A DNA stretch of 64,000 bases from Tubiluchus corallicola (taxonomy: Eukaryota; Priapulida; Priapulimorpha; Priapulimorphida; Tubiluchidae), in the NCBI GenBank assembly GCA_030141605.1, contig JAQGDQ010000528.1, forward strand, positions 25,365 to 89,364. Direction: 5' to 3'. The notes beneath the pieces are model-generated. The model made no database searches. It saw nothing but the letters and a program-made list of their open reading frames with translations, and had not been told where the DNA came from. Position numbers and translations under genes: made by a program. Of the stretch, positions 14,126 to 26,445 are shown one piece after another; positions within the stretch are counted from its first letter, which is position 1, and each line of letters begins with the position of its first letter.

Positions 14126-17100
14126 CAACACACTGATTAAACTGCTTCAGACCCACAATCATTTTATGCAAACATTATTCAACATAATACAATTAATACA
14201 ATGCAATCAGATCAAAACAATGTTTCACCATACAGTTTAACAGAATGCTATAGGCCTACAATCAATACAGTCTCTACAATACAAATCAATCATCAATTCA
14301 ATCATCGATCACAATCGACAATGCAATTTTGCAGTAACACTTTCCAGAATATTTAGTTTACTTATTTATAGATTTAGCTAAATTTAGAGTGGTTTACTTT
14401 GAATTATATGATATTTTTATTAATTTTCTATTATTTGGTTACATTGCATACAGTTTGTTCAAATCTTGTTTTGAATGTGGGTACTTTGAATTAATTGCTG
14501 CTGTTGTGTCCGTATGTGTTTCCTGTTATTATTTGAACGATATTAATCGTTCTGCTATTTTTGTTAGTTTAAATATTAAAGACAAATTTTATTTTTTGAA
14601 TGCAACACTTGCATTATTTATAGAAGAACATCATATTGTAACTCAAGCTGAAGAATGTCTTAATTGATTTGCTGGAAGGTTCAAGTTTTGATTCTCGTTG
14701 CTTTTTTTCAGAATGTGTCATCTCAATGGCGTATCAAAACATAACGTGCGCATTTATACAAAGTGCAAGACACACTTGTCTGTGATGTATTAGTAGCGCT
14801 ATTATCTGCTAATTACGTGATATACATGTATTTGCACAGTGCTTATATATAAGCAGGCTGTGAAATTGCTTGTGGTGTACTACTTTTTATAATAATAATT
14901 GCTCAGTACTTTGATGTATTTATGGAGCTTACATGAAAAGCAGACTGACACAATAACTTTTTGTGGTTTATTAAAAGATACGTGTTTTAATACGAATTTA
15001 TGGACGAAGAATTTAGAGGCGAAGAACAACTTTTTAAAATCTGGCACCCCCTAGGCTACAGTTTGATTAAGCTAATTGGTAAATATGCCCGTAAATGCTC
15101 TAATTAAGTGGAAAACACAGTTTTATAACGCATCAATTTTGTGTGTAAAATAGACCGAAACATAGTTGTAAAGTAAGCATGCACACGTATAATGTGATCG
15201 AACAAACAATTTATAGATTAATCATTTGTTCTTTCATAGAAGTCTTTCTAAAAAGAATTTAGTAGAATAGAATACAATAGAATAGGGTAGAATATTTATT
15301 TATTAATCTCGTTCGCTTCAGAAATAAATAAGAACAAAATAATGATAATAACATACAAGGTGGGTGGTGAAAAGACCAACAGTCACCAAGTTAACCACCC
15401 CGGACCCTACATAAAAGGTAATAAATGAGCAACGATTAGTCAAACGCAATTAAATTTAACGAAATTAGTACAGTATCTTTTATAATTAACAAATAAAATA
15501 ATCAACCGAAACTTAATAAATTCGTTCAGTCAAATAAAGAAAAAAGGTAATTCTATAACAAAATAAAAAATCGACCTAATTTCAAAACAATCGTTCAAAC
15601 GTAGCATAAAAAACAAAAACAAAAACAAAGCATAAACAAATAAAACGTGTCAAACCATAAGGGCGACGCAAAAAATTCATCACAAAATTTGTTCCATAAT
15701 CGAAAAACTGTGCCAAAGATCAATAAAGATTTTTGTGTAATTAAATGTATGTGCGGCGAATTAGTTTACACCAATAGAATTTACTTACATTATAAGTCAA
15801 TAAGTAACTGTAACAAGTTAATTTACGTTGCAATTTCTTTCGTGAAGCTAAGTTGCCTAAGGAAACTTACAATGGCTGACATTTGCTGCTGCACATTACC
15901 TAACTATTTGCCCCATTTTTAAAGTTACGTGCATTGTCAACAACACTTCCAAAAAAATGTCGGTGGGCTTAGGTAGCTGTACCTCACCCCGATTTTCTGT
16001 ATCCTTCCATATAATATGTTTGGTATGGCAGCTGAGCATTCACGTTTTCAAGGCTCAGAGAAGTTATAAGATATAATATATAAGAAGTATTTATTTCAAT
16101 AAATTTATAGGTTGCCCTGCCCTTATCATTAAGAAACGAAGTTACGAAAGAAATAACTGAAATAATCTCTCTTCCCGTCTTCATTTATAATTGAAGAAAG
16201 TTGAAGGTTACCTAGAAAGACAAGGCCTCTTTGGTACCTCTCCTGTAGACAATGGGCGCGGATTTTATCCATAATGAACCCACCTGCTGTTTGCATAATC
16301 AGGCTTAATTTTTGTTCTCCTCCAGCAAGGTTACAGGTTAAATAGTCGACAAGTCATAGCGTCAAAGGGCACTTATACTAGGTGATACAAAAATCAATAC
16401 GATATCTTGACAGTTATACATGCAAATTGAATTCAAAAATCAAATTTAAATGAAGGTGATCCAAAAATAATGATGTAATGCAATACATATTAGCCATTAA
16501 TAAAACTATTTTTGTAGAAGTGCACGTGTGAGGGCAGTGCACGACTATAAGAGCCATTATATATTGTTCATTTACAGAACTTAGTTTTGGTGGCTTGGCT
16601 CTACATTCATCTTATTGTAGGTAAAACAGGTCGTCAGTAGTTCATTATTAAAAAATAATAATATTAAGATATTTTATAGGCCTGTTATAAAATACAAAGG
16701 CCTGTTAATCGATATGAATAATTACTGGAATAAGATCGATAATAATGGTGGGCAAGTAGAATCATGTTTTGTGATCAGTAAACTCAATCACAAAGCCGTC
16801 ACAAAAACTAAAGTACTGAAAAGGAAAAATTAATCTTCAATGAGTTACTGTTAGGAATTAATTTGTTCAGTTAGAAACAAGAAGATTCTGCTTAATTACA
16901 GGTATTGATGAGAACGAAATGCAGGTAATTGTTATTTGTATTATATCAAGTAGTTCTACATAAAGCCACGCTTGCAAAGTAATTGTGAATAGACAAACAT
17001 GTGAGTCTAAGAAAACAAGAATTTAAAAGGAAAACAAAAAAGAAAGCTAAGCAATTATCTAAGAGAAGCTGAAAAACTCAACGAAAGTGCAGGAAAAATG

Positions 17101-17438
17101 TTCAGAAAATACACACCTCACCTCAGTTTACCACGCGTAAAGCGTTTGCTATGACAGCTGCATGTTTTACATTTCGCAAGCTTTGTAATGACGAATGCAA
17201 ATTCCGGCAGAGAAGGAAATTGCAAGAGAATGTCCAAACATTGCATGCACGTGGGGTTAAGTTACCTCAGCAATTCAATATCTCATTTTATCCTTAATAA
17301 CGAGTGGAAATTTCGGTCCTGCCGCAGTGCACAATTGTAGTAAGCCAGACCCCTGATGATGAGAGCTGCAAAGTGTACCAAGCAATTACCCGGTACTAAA
17401 ACGAAATGAAATGACTAGTGGAAGAGATCTTAGTGCTT
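14126..17438. other. Non-coding stretch; retroelement tail at about 15.25-15.6 kb
   Basis: At 15255-15295 there is an imperfect (AGAAT)n tract which, on the minus strand, follows ~300 bp containing a GGGGTGGTTAACTTGGTGAC segment. This looks like a 3' tail of a retroelement in minus orientation with an (ATTCT)n end, like the tract at 39.78 kb. No gene is supported. The open frame at 14389-14667 is hydrophobic but has no recognisable domain. Confidence 0.4.
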
Positions 17439-18454
17439 TTATACTGTTAATTTACTTTGATTCAAGGTAGAATAATTGACTAATTTCAGTAGCTCGAAGC
17501 AGTTTGTTTCAATTATTTTCACATACTCAGTTGAAATTTCTGACTTCCATTTTAACGAAGTTTGTGTGGAATTTTTCCTCCAGTGCCCAAAACGCCGCTC
17601 ATTCCTACCTGCAGTAGATTTATTGTTATTATAACCCGTGTTTTGGTAAATCCATCTGAGCACATTATCATGCAAAGGAATACCGAGAAATCTATATATT
17701 TTTTCAGCCATTTCCTTGGGTTTAGCTGCAAGGTCTTCATATCGGAGTAAGAAGTATTTGTCTGGGTGACGTTTTTCAACATCTTTACCATGAATTACGT
17801 CATCATGAATACTAGTGCATAAACGTTTCGAGTCTCTCGCCACATTTAAAGCACTTTGACTGTTGATTTGATATGAATACTTCGAACTGAGCATTCCCCG
17901 AGGATCTCGCACTAGATGCACTAGCTTGATGTCCAGTTCACGTTGTTCCCCTTCAAGCAGCTGTGCGGCTTCGGCTATGGTCATCCGTATAACTTTGGCC
18001 ACGGAATACAGTCGCTTTTTACAAACACGGGGATACAAAGTGGTCTTATTTTGTAAAAAATTGCCCAATGTCATGCTCTGACATAATTTTTGAGTTGTAT
18101 TTGATCTTTGACCAGTGACACATGATAGAAATTTATTAATTGCCGAAGATTGACGAATTAACGAACCATGTCCCTTCTTAGTGTAATCCGCGCTGGGATA
18201 GAACTCGTCTGAGATGCAGTTTAGAGAATTCTGTATTACTCTTCTTTTTATTGTGATTTTTTCTTCTTCAGACCAAGTTTTGTTTGTCAGTACATGACGC
18301 TGATGAGTAATATTGATGTAGTCAAACAGTGCATGCAGTGGTTCATAGATGTAGAATACATCTGGGTGTTTGTCAAAAATTTCACCAGTGTAAGATGAAC
18401 CAGTTCGATATCGTGCAACTATGACAACAGCTTTTCTTTTCTGCGGTGCTTCAC
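17439..18454 (-). CDS. Carbohydrate (keratan-sulfate/GlcNAc-type) sulfotransferase, terminal exon
   Basis: This exon encodes 337 residues and a TAA stop; read 18454 down to 17439. It opens at a good acceptor (ttattttatttctcag) in phase 1 and has no in-frame ATG near its start, so an upstream exon with the N-terminal signal anchor is missing from the model. Residues 9-20 (VVIVARYRTGSS) form the 5'-phosphosulfate-binding loop for PAPS. The later LVHLVRDPRGMLSSK is the 3'-phosphate-binding segment. A YFLLRYEDLAAKP motif, a KIYRFLGI helix and the STAGRNERRFGHWRK region match the C-terminal part of Golgi CHST1/3/5-type enzymes, which 6-O-sulfate Gal or GlcNAc in glycans. CHST proteins are about 400 residues, consistent with roughly 60 missing. 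Specificity cannot be told. Family call is strong; first exon unknown. Confidence 0.9.
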
Positions 18455-18976
18455 CTGAGAAATAAAATAAACTGAAATAAATTATTTATAGAACTATAAT
18501 AAATATATAGTCATGTTTAACGTAAACAATGCAAAGAGAATTAAGATGAGAAATACAGATCAAGTAACGATTTTCCTTTGCCAGCCAGAAGACAATATTA
18601 ACACACATGAAAATATTATTTTGTTTTTGATAATGTGGCAAATATGAATATTATTTTTGCGGCCCGGACGATGAATTGAGTTTATCCAGTTGAAGTTCGC
18701 GCCACGATTGCAAAGATAGTGCGGGTAGTTTTTTCCACTAGATCGGATGGCATTAACCCTTACAAAATGGTTGTCACTTAATGTCACTGTCGAACATGAC
18801 GAAATTACACGTTGCTCACTTGGGACACAAAAAAGCGATGTAATCATAGAACACAGCACACTATCACGGAAGCCGCCATTGAAACGCTCGAACGTACAAG
18901 AAATGCGAAAAGCAATTTGATTGGCTGGTGGGAAGGCCAACCAGCCAATCTCTAGGCTTTTATTATCGAGGCTGTG
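18455..18976. other. Upstream of the sulfotransferase exon: intron or promoter sequence
   Basis: A minus-strand open frame at 18560-19003 (147 codons) covers this locally CpG-richer stretch. It contains no recognisable domain and no transmembrane anchor compatible with the sulfotransferase, so I do not call it coding. Confidence 0.35.
18919..18950. promoter_or_regulatory. Inverted pair of CCAAT boxes
   Basis: gattggctgg (18919-18928) is the exact reverse complement of ccagccaatc (18941-18950). Each arm contains a CCAAT core, so NF-Y could bind both. It lies ~470 bp upstream of the sulfotransferase exon on its strand. Promoter function is inference; a small structural hairpin is the alternative. 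Confidence 0.35.
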
Positions 18977-19132
18977 GATCTGCCCCGTCGTCTTCTTGGT
19001 CACAAGAGGTGGATCATTTCGACTTGGTTATTTTTTACAAAATAAATTATAAATAGATAAATTATAAAAAATATAAAATAAACAAGTCAAAATGATCTAC
19101 CTACTATGACCAAGAAGACGACTGGGCAGATC
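18977..19132. repeat. Fold-back repeat with ~52-bp arms
   Basis: The arm at 18977-19029 (gatctgccccgtcgtcttct onward) is an imperfect reverse complement of 19082-19132 (ending gaagacgactgggcagatc). The ~50-bp loop is almost pure A/T. This is a fold-back or MITE-like structure; no clear target-site duplication was found. Confidence 0.8.
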
Positions 19133-19199
19133 AATTTGTAAGTAGCCAGCAAGCTGAAAAAGTGTGGTCACCCCTGATTTGGGGGGGGGGGGATTCCCA

Positions 19200-19640
19200 G
19201 ATTTTAGTTTCAGCTTAGGCTCAGTAGTACACGCTTCACTAGTTGTTGTTTCATCTCTTCATCAGATGTAGTGTTCTTACAGATCAGATCATGGATAAGA
19301 AAAAGAGGAAGATTGAAGAAAAACAGAGAGTTAAGACAGATTAATATGCACTGTACTACACAGACTGTGTGATACACATTACTATTATGTATTGTAATGA
19401 AATTACCACTATCTGTTGTGAAAGTAGAATGGTTTTTAATATAAATTTTAATAACTTCTAAAATAGTTTTTTGGGTGTAGTAGTGCAGTAGTGATGATGT
19501 GCGCAGATCGCATGCAGAAAATTGTTATTAGGTCCTACTGTACTTGGCCCCTTGATCTATTATTCTAACTGCTCGTGGCCCGCAGGAATTGCGGGAAAGT
19601 TTAATGTGGCCCGGCTAGTCAGATGATTTGCACACCCCTG
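19200..19640 (+). mobile_element. Internally deleted hAT-type DNA transposon fragment
   Basis: The right end (about 19570-19640) reads cgtggcccgcaggaattgcg, then tggcccggctagtcagatga, and finishes gcacacccctg, the well-known terminal style of hAT elements (reverse complement of a CAGGGGTG terminus). Inside, ATG at 19291 opens a short frame MDKKKRKIEEKQRVKTD followed by a stop, resembling the first residues of ZBED/GTF2IRD2-like hAT transposases. The rest of the transposase is missing. A matching left terminus was not found, so the left limit is approximate. Confidence 0.5.
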
Positions 19641-21381
19641 GTATAATGAATGACTTTAAATCCAAGTCGCTCCTCACACGGTTCATTAACTATGTAATTG
19701 ACCAAATGCAGATGATGTTATAAGTGTAAGCAGGGATTAGATCCCTGAGAATGCTAAGAACAGGTACTTTCCCGAGATTATCCTGATAGAGGTCGTCTAC
19801 AGTGCTTATATAGTGTATACGTAATTGTGCACAGATTAAATAGAAACTGACAATTACTACCGTAAAATCAAGGTGACGTCTAGCCTTTATTTTACATCAT
19901 TACTGTTACTCAATCTCTAATTTTGTAACACTTTTCTAAATAAGTATTTGCATAATGATGTTTTAATCAGTCGTTCGTTGCCTTTATTTGATCTCTAGCT
20001 AGAAACAACAGTGACGATCAACTAAACACTAATTTTGAGAACATCCTTTAGGTACAAAAAAGCTTCAGTCTAATAATATTAAAATCCCACATTTCAAGAG
20101 CAAGCGCATGTCAGATAAATATTTTAAGTTCTCGATAGTCATTGGCTATTATATAGCATAATGGTGATCATTGATTTCAATATGAAATTTAGTTGTTAAT
20201 TTAATATTAATTGTTTGTGTTTTGTACTAAAAAAGCTCCTCCTTTCGTATAGTTACTTGAGTTGATGCAATAAAATTCGTGTTGTACTGTACAACCTGTA
20301 CATGAAATGGCTACATCAAATTGTGTGATAAAGTACAAGAAAATGGGAACCTGAAATAGGTTTCAGAAAAAACGCCTTAAAAATTATGTCACTTTACAGC
20401 AATTTTATGCTTACTTACTTCGTGCTCGCGTTAAAATGAATTTTTGTTTGTTTTTATTTTAAATCTCTCGCAATACTGTTCCGATAATGTTAAATTATGC
20501 TCCAAAAACTTTCCATGCAAATTTATATTATTTAGCATTTCGCTTACCTGCTGGAAAGACTTATCTAACTAGATATAATAATTTAAAATGTTCGTGCAAA
20601 TTGGTAAAATGTCGCTTTTTCACCCAGGGTGCGCCACTCACTTACTTAGCAGCATCTGTGCCACAAATGCTATGATTATTTTTTCAAATTTGACTCAGTG
20701 TTGTCTAAACTTGTTTCAAACGATCTACCATTAAAATGGCTCCCTCTAACTGGCTTTGTTGTGCTTCAACATTTTGACGTATTATAACTGGACGTGTGAC
20801 TCAGATTAAAATGTACAGCTCATTACAGGCGGTCATTATTACCACAGCAGCGATTTTAGGTATATCAAGCTGTATCTTGTAAAGTGTTAATCCCTGGCAG
20901 TAGGTACTGTGACATATTAGCCCTTGCTTTAAATTATCAAAAGTCAACAAACCATAGCACAATAGAAAAAGTAAACATTGACAGTGGATAAAAAAAAGTT
21001 TTGTAACAGCCATACTGAGCGCTCTAACTATTCTAGTGTTAATGCCAATTCTTAGTGTTATTGTATTAATAGCAATTTGCTGCAACTATGCAATTGTTTT
21101 GGATTTTGGCCAAAAATACGATATTGGCGGATGATACGATAATTTTAAGCCTCCATTGCGATATTCAGCATCATACAAAACGACAACCCAGTAAAGCAAG
21201 TCCATCTTTCTGTGAATAGTGGATAAAATCAACAAATAAAACACCGGACACCTTGTTAAATCTTAACTCAAAATGATCTACTGAAATACCGAAAGGCAAA
21301 ATAGCGTTACGAAGACGGATTTTGACAAACCCCTTAATGTTACTAAAGAGTATGGTTGTGATGCCAAGTAATTCAAATGTA
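19641..21381. other. Non-coding stretch
   Basis: It contains the second copy of the dispersed repeat (20669-20763). A minus-strand frame at 20801-21085 has a hydrophobic segment near its middle but no phase-compatible donor to the sulfotransferase exon. Confidence 0.4.
20669..20763. repeat. Dispersed repeat, copy 2 (see 3831-3925)
   Basis: Diverged direct copy of the sequence at 3831-3925, with the shared gattattttttcaaa and ttaaaatggct blocks. Confidence 0.6.
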
Positions 21382-22283
21382 CGTCTGGTGCAAATTGTAG
21401 TAATTGCACACAAGCGCGAGTTGAAAGGTTAAAATGATAACCACATTTAATACTAAAAAGATGCACGAAAAGAACTCATCAATCAAAAATTATACAATAT
21501 TTGTTCATGTAGGCCTACAATATTCATTTAATAAATAATGTTAGGGTAATGTAGGGCTATTAAGCAATTATACCTGGTTATGGGTCACCTCAGTGACACA
21601 ACTTAAACCTGACCCAGCCTAGGTGACACAACTTAAACCTGACCCAGCCTAGGTGACACAACTTAACCCTGACCCAGCCTAGGTGACACAACTTAAACCT
21701 GACCCAGCCTGGATGACACAACTTAAACCTGACCCAGCCTAGGTGACACAACTTAACCCTGACCCAGCCTAGGTGACACAACTTAACCCTGACCCAGCCT
21801 AGGTGACACAACTTAAACGTGACCCAGCCTAGGTGACACAACTTAAACCTGACCCAGCCTAGGTGACACAACTTAACCCTGACCCAGCCTAGGTGACACA
21901 ACTTAACCCTGACCCAGCCTAGGTAACACAACTTAAACCTGACCCAGCCTAGGTGACACAACTTAACCCTGACCCAGCCTAGCTTAAATGCAATGTTGAC
22001 TTTGACGGGCGAATTTTGTGCAGAACCTATTAGCGTTAAACTTAATAAACTGGGTACCTGATCTCGCTACATGACACGCTAATATCGCTAAACAGAAAAA
22101 ATAGTTCGGGTCTAACGTTGGGAGGTTGATAAATTTCTTTGCATTGCACTAGAACTGTTTGACTCCAGGTATTGGTTGTCAGTCACATCAACAAGCAAAT
22201 GCTTGGCTTTGTCTGTACGTATTGATGATTATAAATTACTAATGAACGATGACAAAGCCGAATTATTGATTTTACGGCCACAC
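21382..22283 (+). repeat. Duplicated block, copy A (copy B at 40759-41350)
   Basis: From cgtctggtgcaaattgtagt to ttttacggccacac, this block is colinear and nearly identical with 40759-41350. The main differences are the 30-bp minisatellite (13 units here, one there) and a ~60-bp segment absent here near 22220. It is part of a larger duplication that includes the glycosyltransferase fragment at 26254. Confidence 0.92.
21592..21982. repeat. 30-bp minisatellite, 13 copies
   Basis: The unit ggtgacacaacttaaacctg plus acccagccta is repeated 13 times with rare single-base variants (aacctg, accctg, acgtg). In the duplicated block at 40967-41000 the same site carries one unit only. Confidence 0.97.
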
Positions 22284-22310
22284 CAATCCATAGTAAATGA
22301 CAGAAACTCT
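22231..22310 (+). mobile_element. Short reverse-transcriptase-like fragment (LINE)
   Basis: In one frame the sequence reads KLLMNDDKAELLILRPH, resembling the LKLNDDKTEFLLIG segment seen in the C-terminal third of CR1/L2-type reverse transcriptases. The same peptide is readable in the duplicate at about 41302-41350 (KLLMNDDKAELMILRPH). The match is short and the rest of the domain is not evident. Confidence 0.4.
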
Positions 22311-25300
22311 CTGTGCAAACAACTAAGGCCTAATCCAAATAAAAGATAAATCTATTAAGGAAACTACTAATGCAAACTTTTTTGGTACGATAGACACTAG
22401 AATGCAGTGGAATTTCCAGAGGAATTTTGGCTAATCTTCAACCTTTATTTGACCGTAGCGAAAATTCCTGCAAGAAAAATTGTCCTTATCAATTCAAAAT
22501 CGTAATAATAAATTCCACATTCTATTGCCAAATGCCCAAACTCACAGATATAGCACTCGCCACGAGTGCTTACCTAGGTGCAACACAGAGAGATTCGAGA
22601 ACAGTTTTATCTCACAAAATGGTTTATTTAATTTCCAAACGTAAATTTAGAGTCATTTAAATTTATTTCGTTCATGCATCTTGTAGCAGTGTAACAGTGC
22701 TTGTCGCTATATGTTCTACTTTGCTTATTATTTTAAACATTTTATATTTTGCGATTTAATTTTGTGCTGTAGTTCAACCGTTTAGTTGTAGTGATTAGAA
22801 ATAAACTTATTACGTCAACTGAGCTTGAACTTTATTTTGAACAAGTTTCAGAAAATTTAATTAAGAAAAGTACGTAGAAGCAGCTTGATAAAACAAAACA
22901 GAATTATACAAGTCAACTGCCTAAAATACCAAATGAAAAACAATTGTAAACCTTTGGCTTAGTACAAAAATTAAAATTCATTCCAGCAATTATTTTTAAA
23001 TAAACAATATAGAAGATAGATAGAAGGAGATGATCTCCAGGGAGGAGCGTCTCTGTGTCTACAGAAGAGATGTCCAGAAGAGAAGGATGAAGAACACATA
23101 CCGTGTCATTGTGTGAAAACTTGACACTTTAGAGAACTTTCTAACAACTTGACTTTAGTAACATACAGTCATTATAATTACAGTCATTTTGTTTATGAGT
23201 GTTTTAGCATTATCAAGTGACTACATTTTAACTAACCTAATTTTTAGTTTTTGAAATTGTTTGTAAATGTTGTGATTGGACTGTCACCAGTCAATAAATT
23301 TACTACTTGAATTATAAAAGCGACTGTAATGAAGGTTTCAGCGCCAATCTTAAACTAACAAAATTATGATTATTTTTATAAAAATCAATTACTAGCAAGT
23401 CTAAGGATGACAACAAGTTTATTTAAGAACAAGTTAGCTTAGCTTACCATTCAAAAGTTTTTCATTTTTGCCAGCAAACTTTGTGAAACTGAGTTCTTCC
23501 TTTGACTTTGCAGTAATAATAAAGCACACGTAAGTAACAGAAGCAATGAGTGCACCGGAGAAACAAGTACGTAACACTGCAGTTTTTCGTGAAAACATCA
23601 GGTAAGGTACTACAAAATTATAAGCAGCAAAGTTTTTCTTGGTTTTGCTTCACCCTACAGATATAAAGGTGACAATATGGAGCGTTGATATGGTGGATTC
23701 ACGTACGACGCCAAAAAATTGCTTGTAGAGACGAGACGCTAAACGCATTTGCGAATGAAATCTTACTTAACGGTTCTAAGCTATGCGTACGCAAGTCTCT
23801 TCCTTGTTACGATTTTAAACTACGTGTTATGTGAGACTTGCGTGACGATTTTCAAGCTCCTCTTTGTTTTTGAGAATCACAGCTAAACTTTGTGTTGTTC
23901 AGTATTCTCGTTAACTTTGTGCCTTTTAATAATTTTATGTATTTATTTATCGAGCAGGTCACAAGAATTAATAATACTCAAACTGTTAAAATCATTATCA
24001 CAGGTTTAAGTAACAGGGATGCTGTGAATTGTGATTAAATTTAAGGCTGAAAGAGGAAACGATGTAAATAAACATTGTTCAATATATTAACATTGTTGCA
24101 GGTGTTGTTGATGTTTTGCTTCGTCACCCCTTCCCATGCATTAGAAGCGGCAATATATTAGACTGTAGTATTATGAACTAGACTATTTTCCCATTCTTAT
24201 ATTCTATAGGCATAACTTGTTGTATAAACACTTATGTCATTTTTGAAACTTAAGCTGTGACTTGGCTGCAAGCGGCAGACTTTTGTTGACCGTCTGGCAC
24301 TTCTGGACTCAATATTGGACCAACAGTGAAGGTATATGCATTCTAACTTTCTAGGGTGACGTTGTAGCGCATACTTCAGTAGGGCCATTAATTTTAGCTA
24401 AATCGTATATGTAATAGTTTGTAGACTAAAGCAAATATGCGTTTTTGCCGAATAATCAACTTGGCTATAGACACGCAACACTGGCTTGAGCGTGGAAACT
24501 ACAAACATGATTAGGCAAACTTCTAAGAATTCAGAATTTCTGTTCACCAAAGTTAGATATTAAGCTTATTTTAACATGCAGAGGCAGTAAAAAAAATTTT
24601 ATTGCAGACAAAAGGTTATTCTGTTACGTGGTTATTTGGTTTACTCGGCTACTTGGCTAACTTGTTGGTCATGACGTTTTGTCGACATTCTACAAAACGT
24701 CATCTCTACAAATTCTCACACTACATATTTATATCATTCTTTACAAAAATCCTAAACACATGCGTAAGCACTTGTGTATCTATTTTACTTTATTTAATTT
24801 TTCTGTAATAAGAATCTCATTATAAAAATAAATAAAGCAAAACCCCCAGTTTGGCAATCAGCATTTTATTTAAACTATGCGATAAAATAACAATAATTAC
24901 ATTTAATTTTAAGTGTTTAATTGCACAATAAAATTAATATGGATGAAGCCATAACAACCATGACAGTATCACCTTCTTATTTTAAATGCCTAATGTTTCC
25001 GTTAATCTTGATCGTATAGTGTAAGGTGACTTAAATCTATATATCATATAGATAGAATTTAATATGTCCGCTTAATTTCTAATTGCTATAAGGTGAATTC
25101 TTCACCTGACTTCGAGGGCTTTAGATTTTAGTCTAGTAAGCAATGATCGTCTTATCTAAACTTCACCTTGACCTTCGCGTTGTGAGAAAGGTCTATTTCC
25201 CTCAAGTTTCCTAGCGACGCTCCCACAATATGAGCGCTAGTTAATTCAAAGCGAACTAATCAGATTCGTATATCGGAAATAGTGTTGCTTGAGTTAAACA

Positions 25301-26253
25301 CTCTGATAACATACATTAACTCAATCGTTAAATGTCAAAGAGAATTGCTTTATTGATTTACAATAATTACTGCTTCTAGATAGCTTACAAGATTAGTTCT
25401 TATGCGCTTTTGACGCGTACAACTAGTTTATAGCTTCCAAAAGTATCTCTCTGAACAATTCTTCAATTCTATCACCTAAGGTGTACTCTACACTTATCCT
25501 ATAGTACAATGTGAACTTATGCGAAATACAGATATGCACAGTTAATTCTCAGTTTACCAATGTGTTAAGATTACTTAACTCTGCGGATTGGCCACAATGT
25601 ACCCAGTACAATTTGGCCAACTCCAATAGTTGATATGAGACTCTCGTTGTCCAGTGCCTAGATTATCCTAGGAACGCAGAAAGATGTCTACGCTGAACTT
25701 CTCAAGTTGTCCCATCTCCTATGTCAGGTAGCCCTCCGTGTGTTTTGCCGCACACACTGCACGTGTCTCGTCCAGTACGACCGGGTGGAACGAGCGCTGG
25801 GTTATTCGAACCCGTGGCTTATATTTCATTGAAGTAACCTCGCAACAACCTTGCACGATTACAACGTCGCACGCAACATTAAAATTTATTGGACAGTTGA
25901 GAGGACATAGTCATCGTACGCCCGTAAAACTTATCCGTCCTCTTGTCTTCAAGAAACAGTGACCTCGCAGAGTTTTCGTTAATTACTAGTAACTTGTGCA
26001 TATAGCTCATTATAAACGGTACATCCGTCTCAACCTAATATTAGCTAATTATCCTGAGCATCCTAGAGTGTCCTGACGTAAACGATAAAGTTTACTTCTT
26101 ACATCCTACGCTTTCACAGCTCATTAAATTCGAGCTTAACAGCTGAATGAGTTCCATTGCACCATCTGTAAATTTATTCATGCAATCAGGGAGGCATGCG
26201 ATTTCATACCAAAATATCGAAAATCATCGATTTATAAATTTATTCACCACAAC
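22311..26253. other. Non-coding stretch, possible solo LTR at 25.0-25.9 kb
   Basis: The open frame 22427-22660 may be more of the LINE fragment but has no firm motif. No gene is supported. A promoter-to-poly(A) like arrangement on the minus strand at 25.02-25.88 kb is listed separately. Confidence 0.4.
25025..25881 (-). mobile_element. Candidate solo LTR
   Basis: On the minus strand a TATA-like aatataag lies near 25830 and an AATAAA near 25350, about 480 bp apart, within a stretch of higher GC than its surroundings that begins TGTTGCG and ends CTTACA. These features suggest an LTR, but no second LTR, primer-binding site or target-site duplication was identified. Confidence 0.25.
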
Positions 26254-26445
26254 AGGCCAGAATCATTGCGGAGACTATTGCACTCATTGCTTGTTGCAAA
26301 ATACAATCAAGATGTAGTGTCGCTAAAGATATGTGTTGAAAGAGGAACGTCTGATAAAAGTTATTCAAGTAAAACTGTTTTTGTGGCTAATTCGTTGGAA
26401 TGGCCCTATGGGCGTAAAACAGTGCAAGTAAAAAACAAACAATAA
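26254..26445 (+). pseudogene. Truncated glycosyltransferase paralogue fragment
   Basis: The frame starting agg cca gaa encodes about 60 residues closely matching residues ~68-130 of the intact glycosyltransferase at 41555 (RPESL, RRLLHSLLVAKYN, VVSLKICV, ERGTSD, EWPYGR). It carries an in-frame 24-nt insertion after GTSD, coding KSYSSKTV-like residues, relative to the intact gene. After the similarity stops, it runs into TAA at 26443-26445. No start, no DXD motif and no C-terminal part remain. Just downstream (26446-26545) the sequence matches the distal 3' flank of the intact gene (43616-43714), so about 1.7 kb has been deleted between. Confidence 0.85.

Noticed and set aside
18560-19003. 147-codon minus-strand frame as an independent gene
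   Set aside because: No domain, signal or splice support; includes one arm of a fold-back repeat and the CCAAT hairpin.
20801-21085. Minus-strand hydrophobic frame as the missing first exon of the sulfotransferase
   Set aside because: Its possible donor (GCTGTG|gtaata) is phase 0 while the sulfotransferase exon needs phase 1, and no other support exists.
21590-21961. 123-codon minus-strand frame of VRFKLCHLGW repeats
   Set aside because: It is the 30-bp minisatellite. The unit is a multiple of three, so any frame free of stops stays open; the duplicate locus has only one unit.
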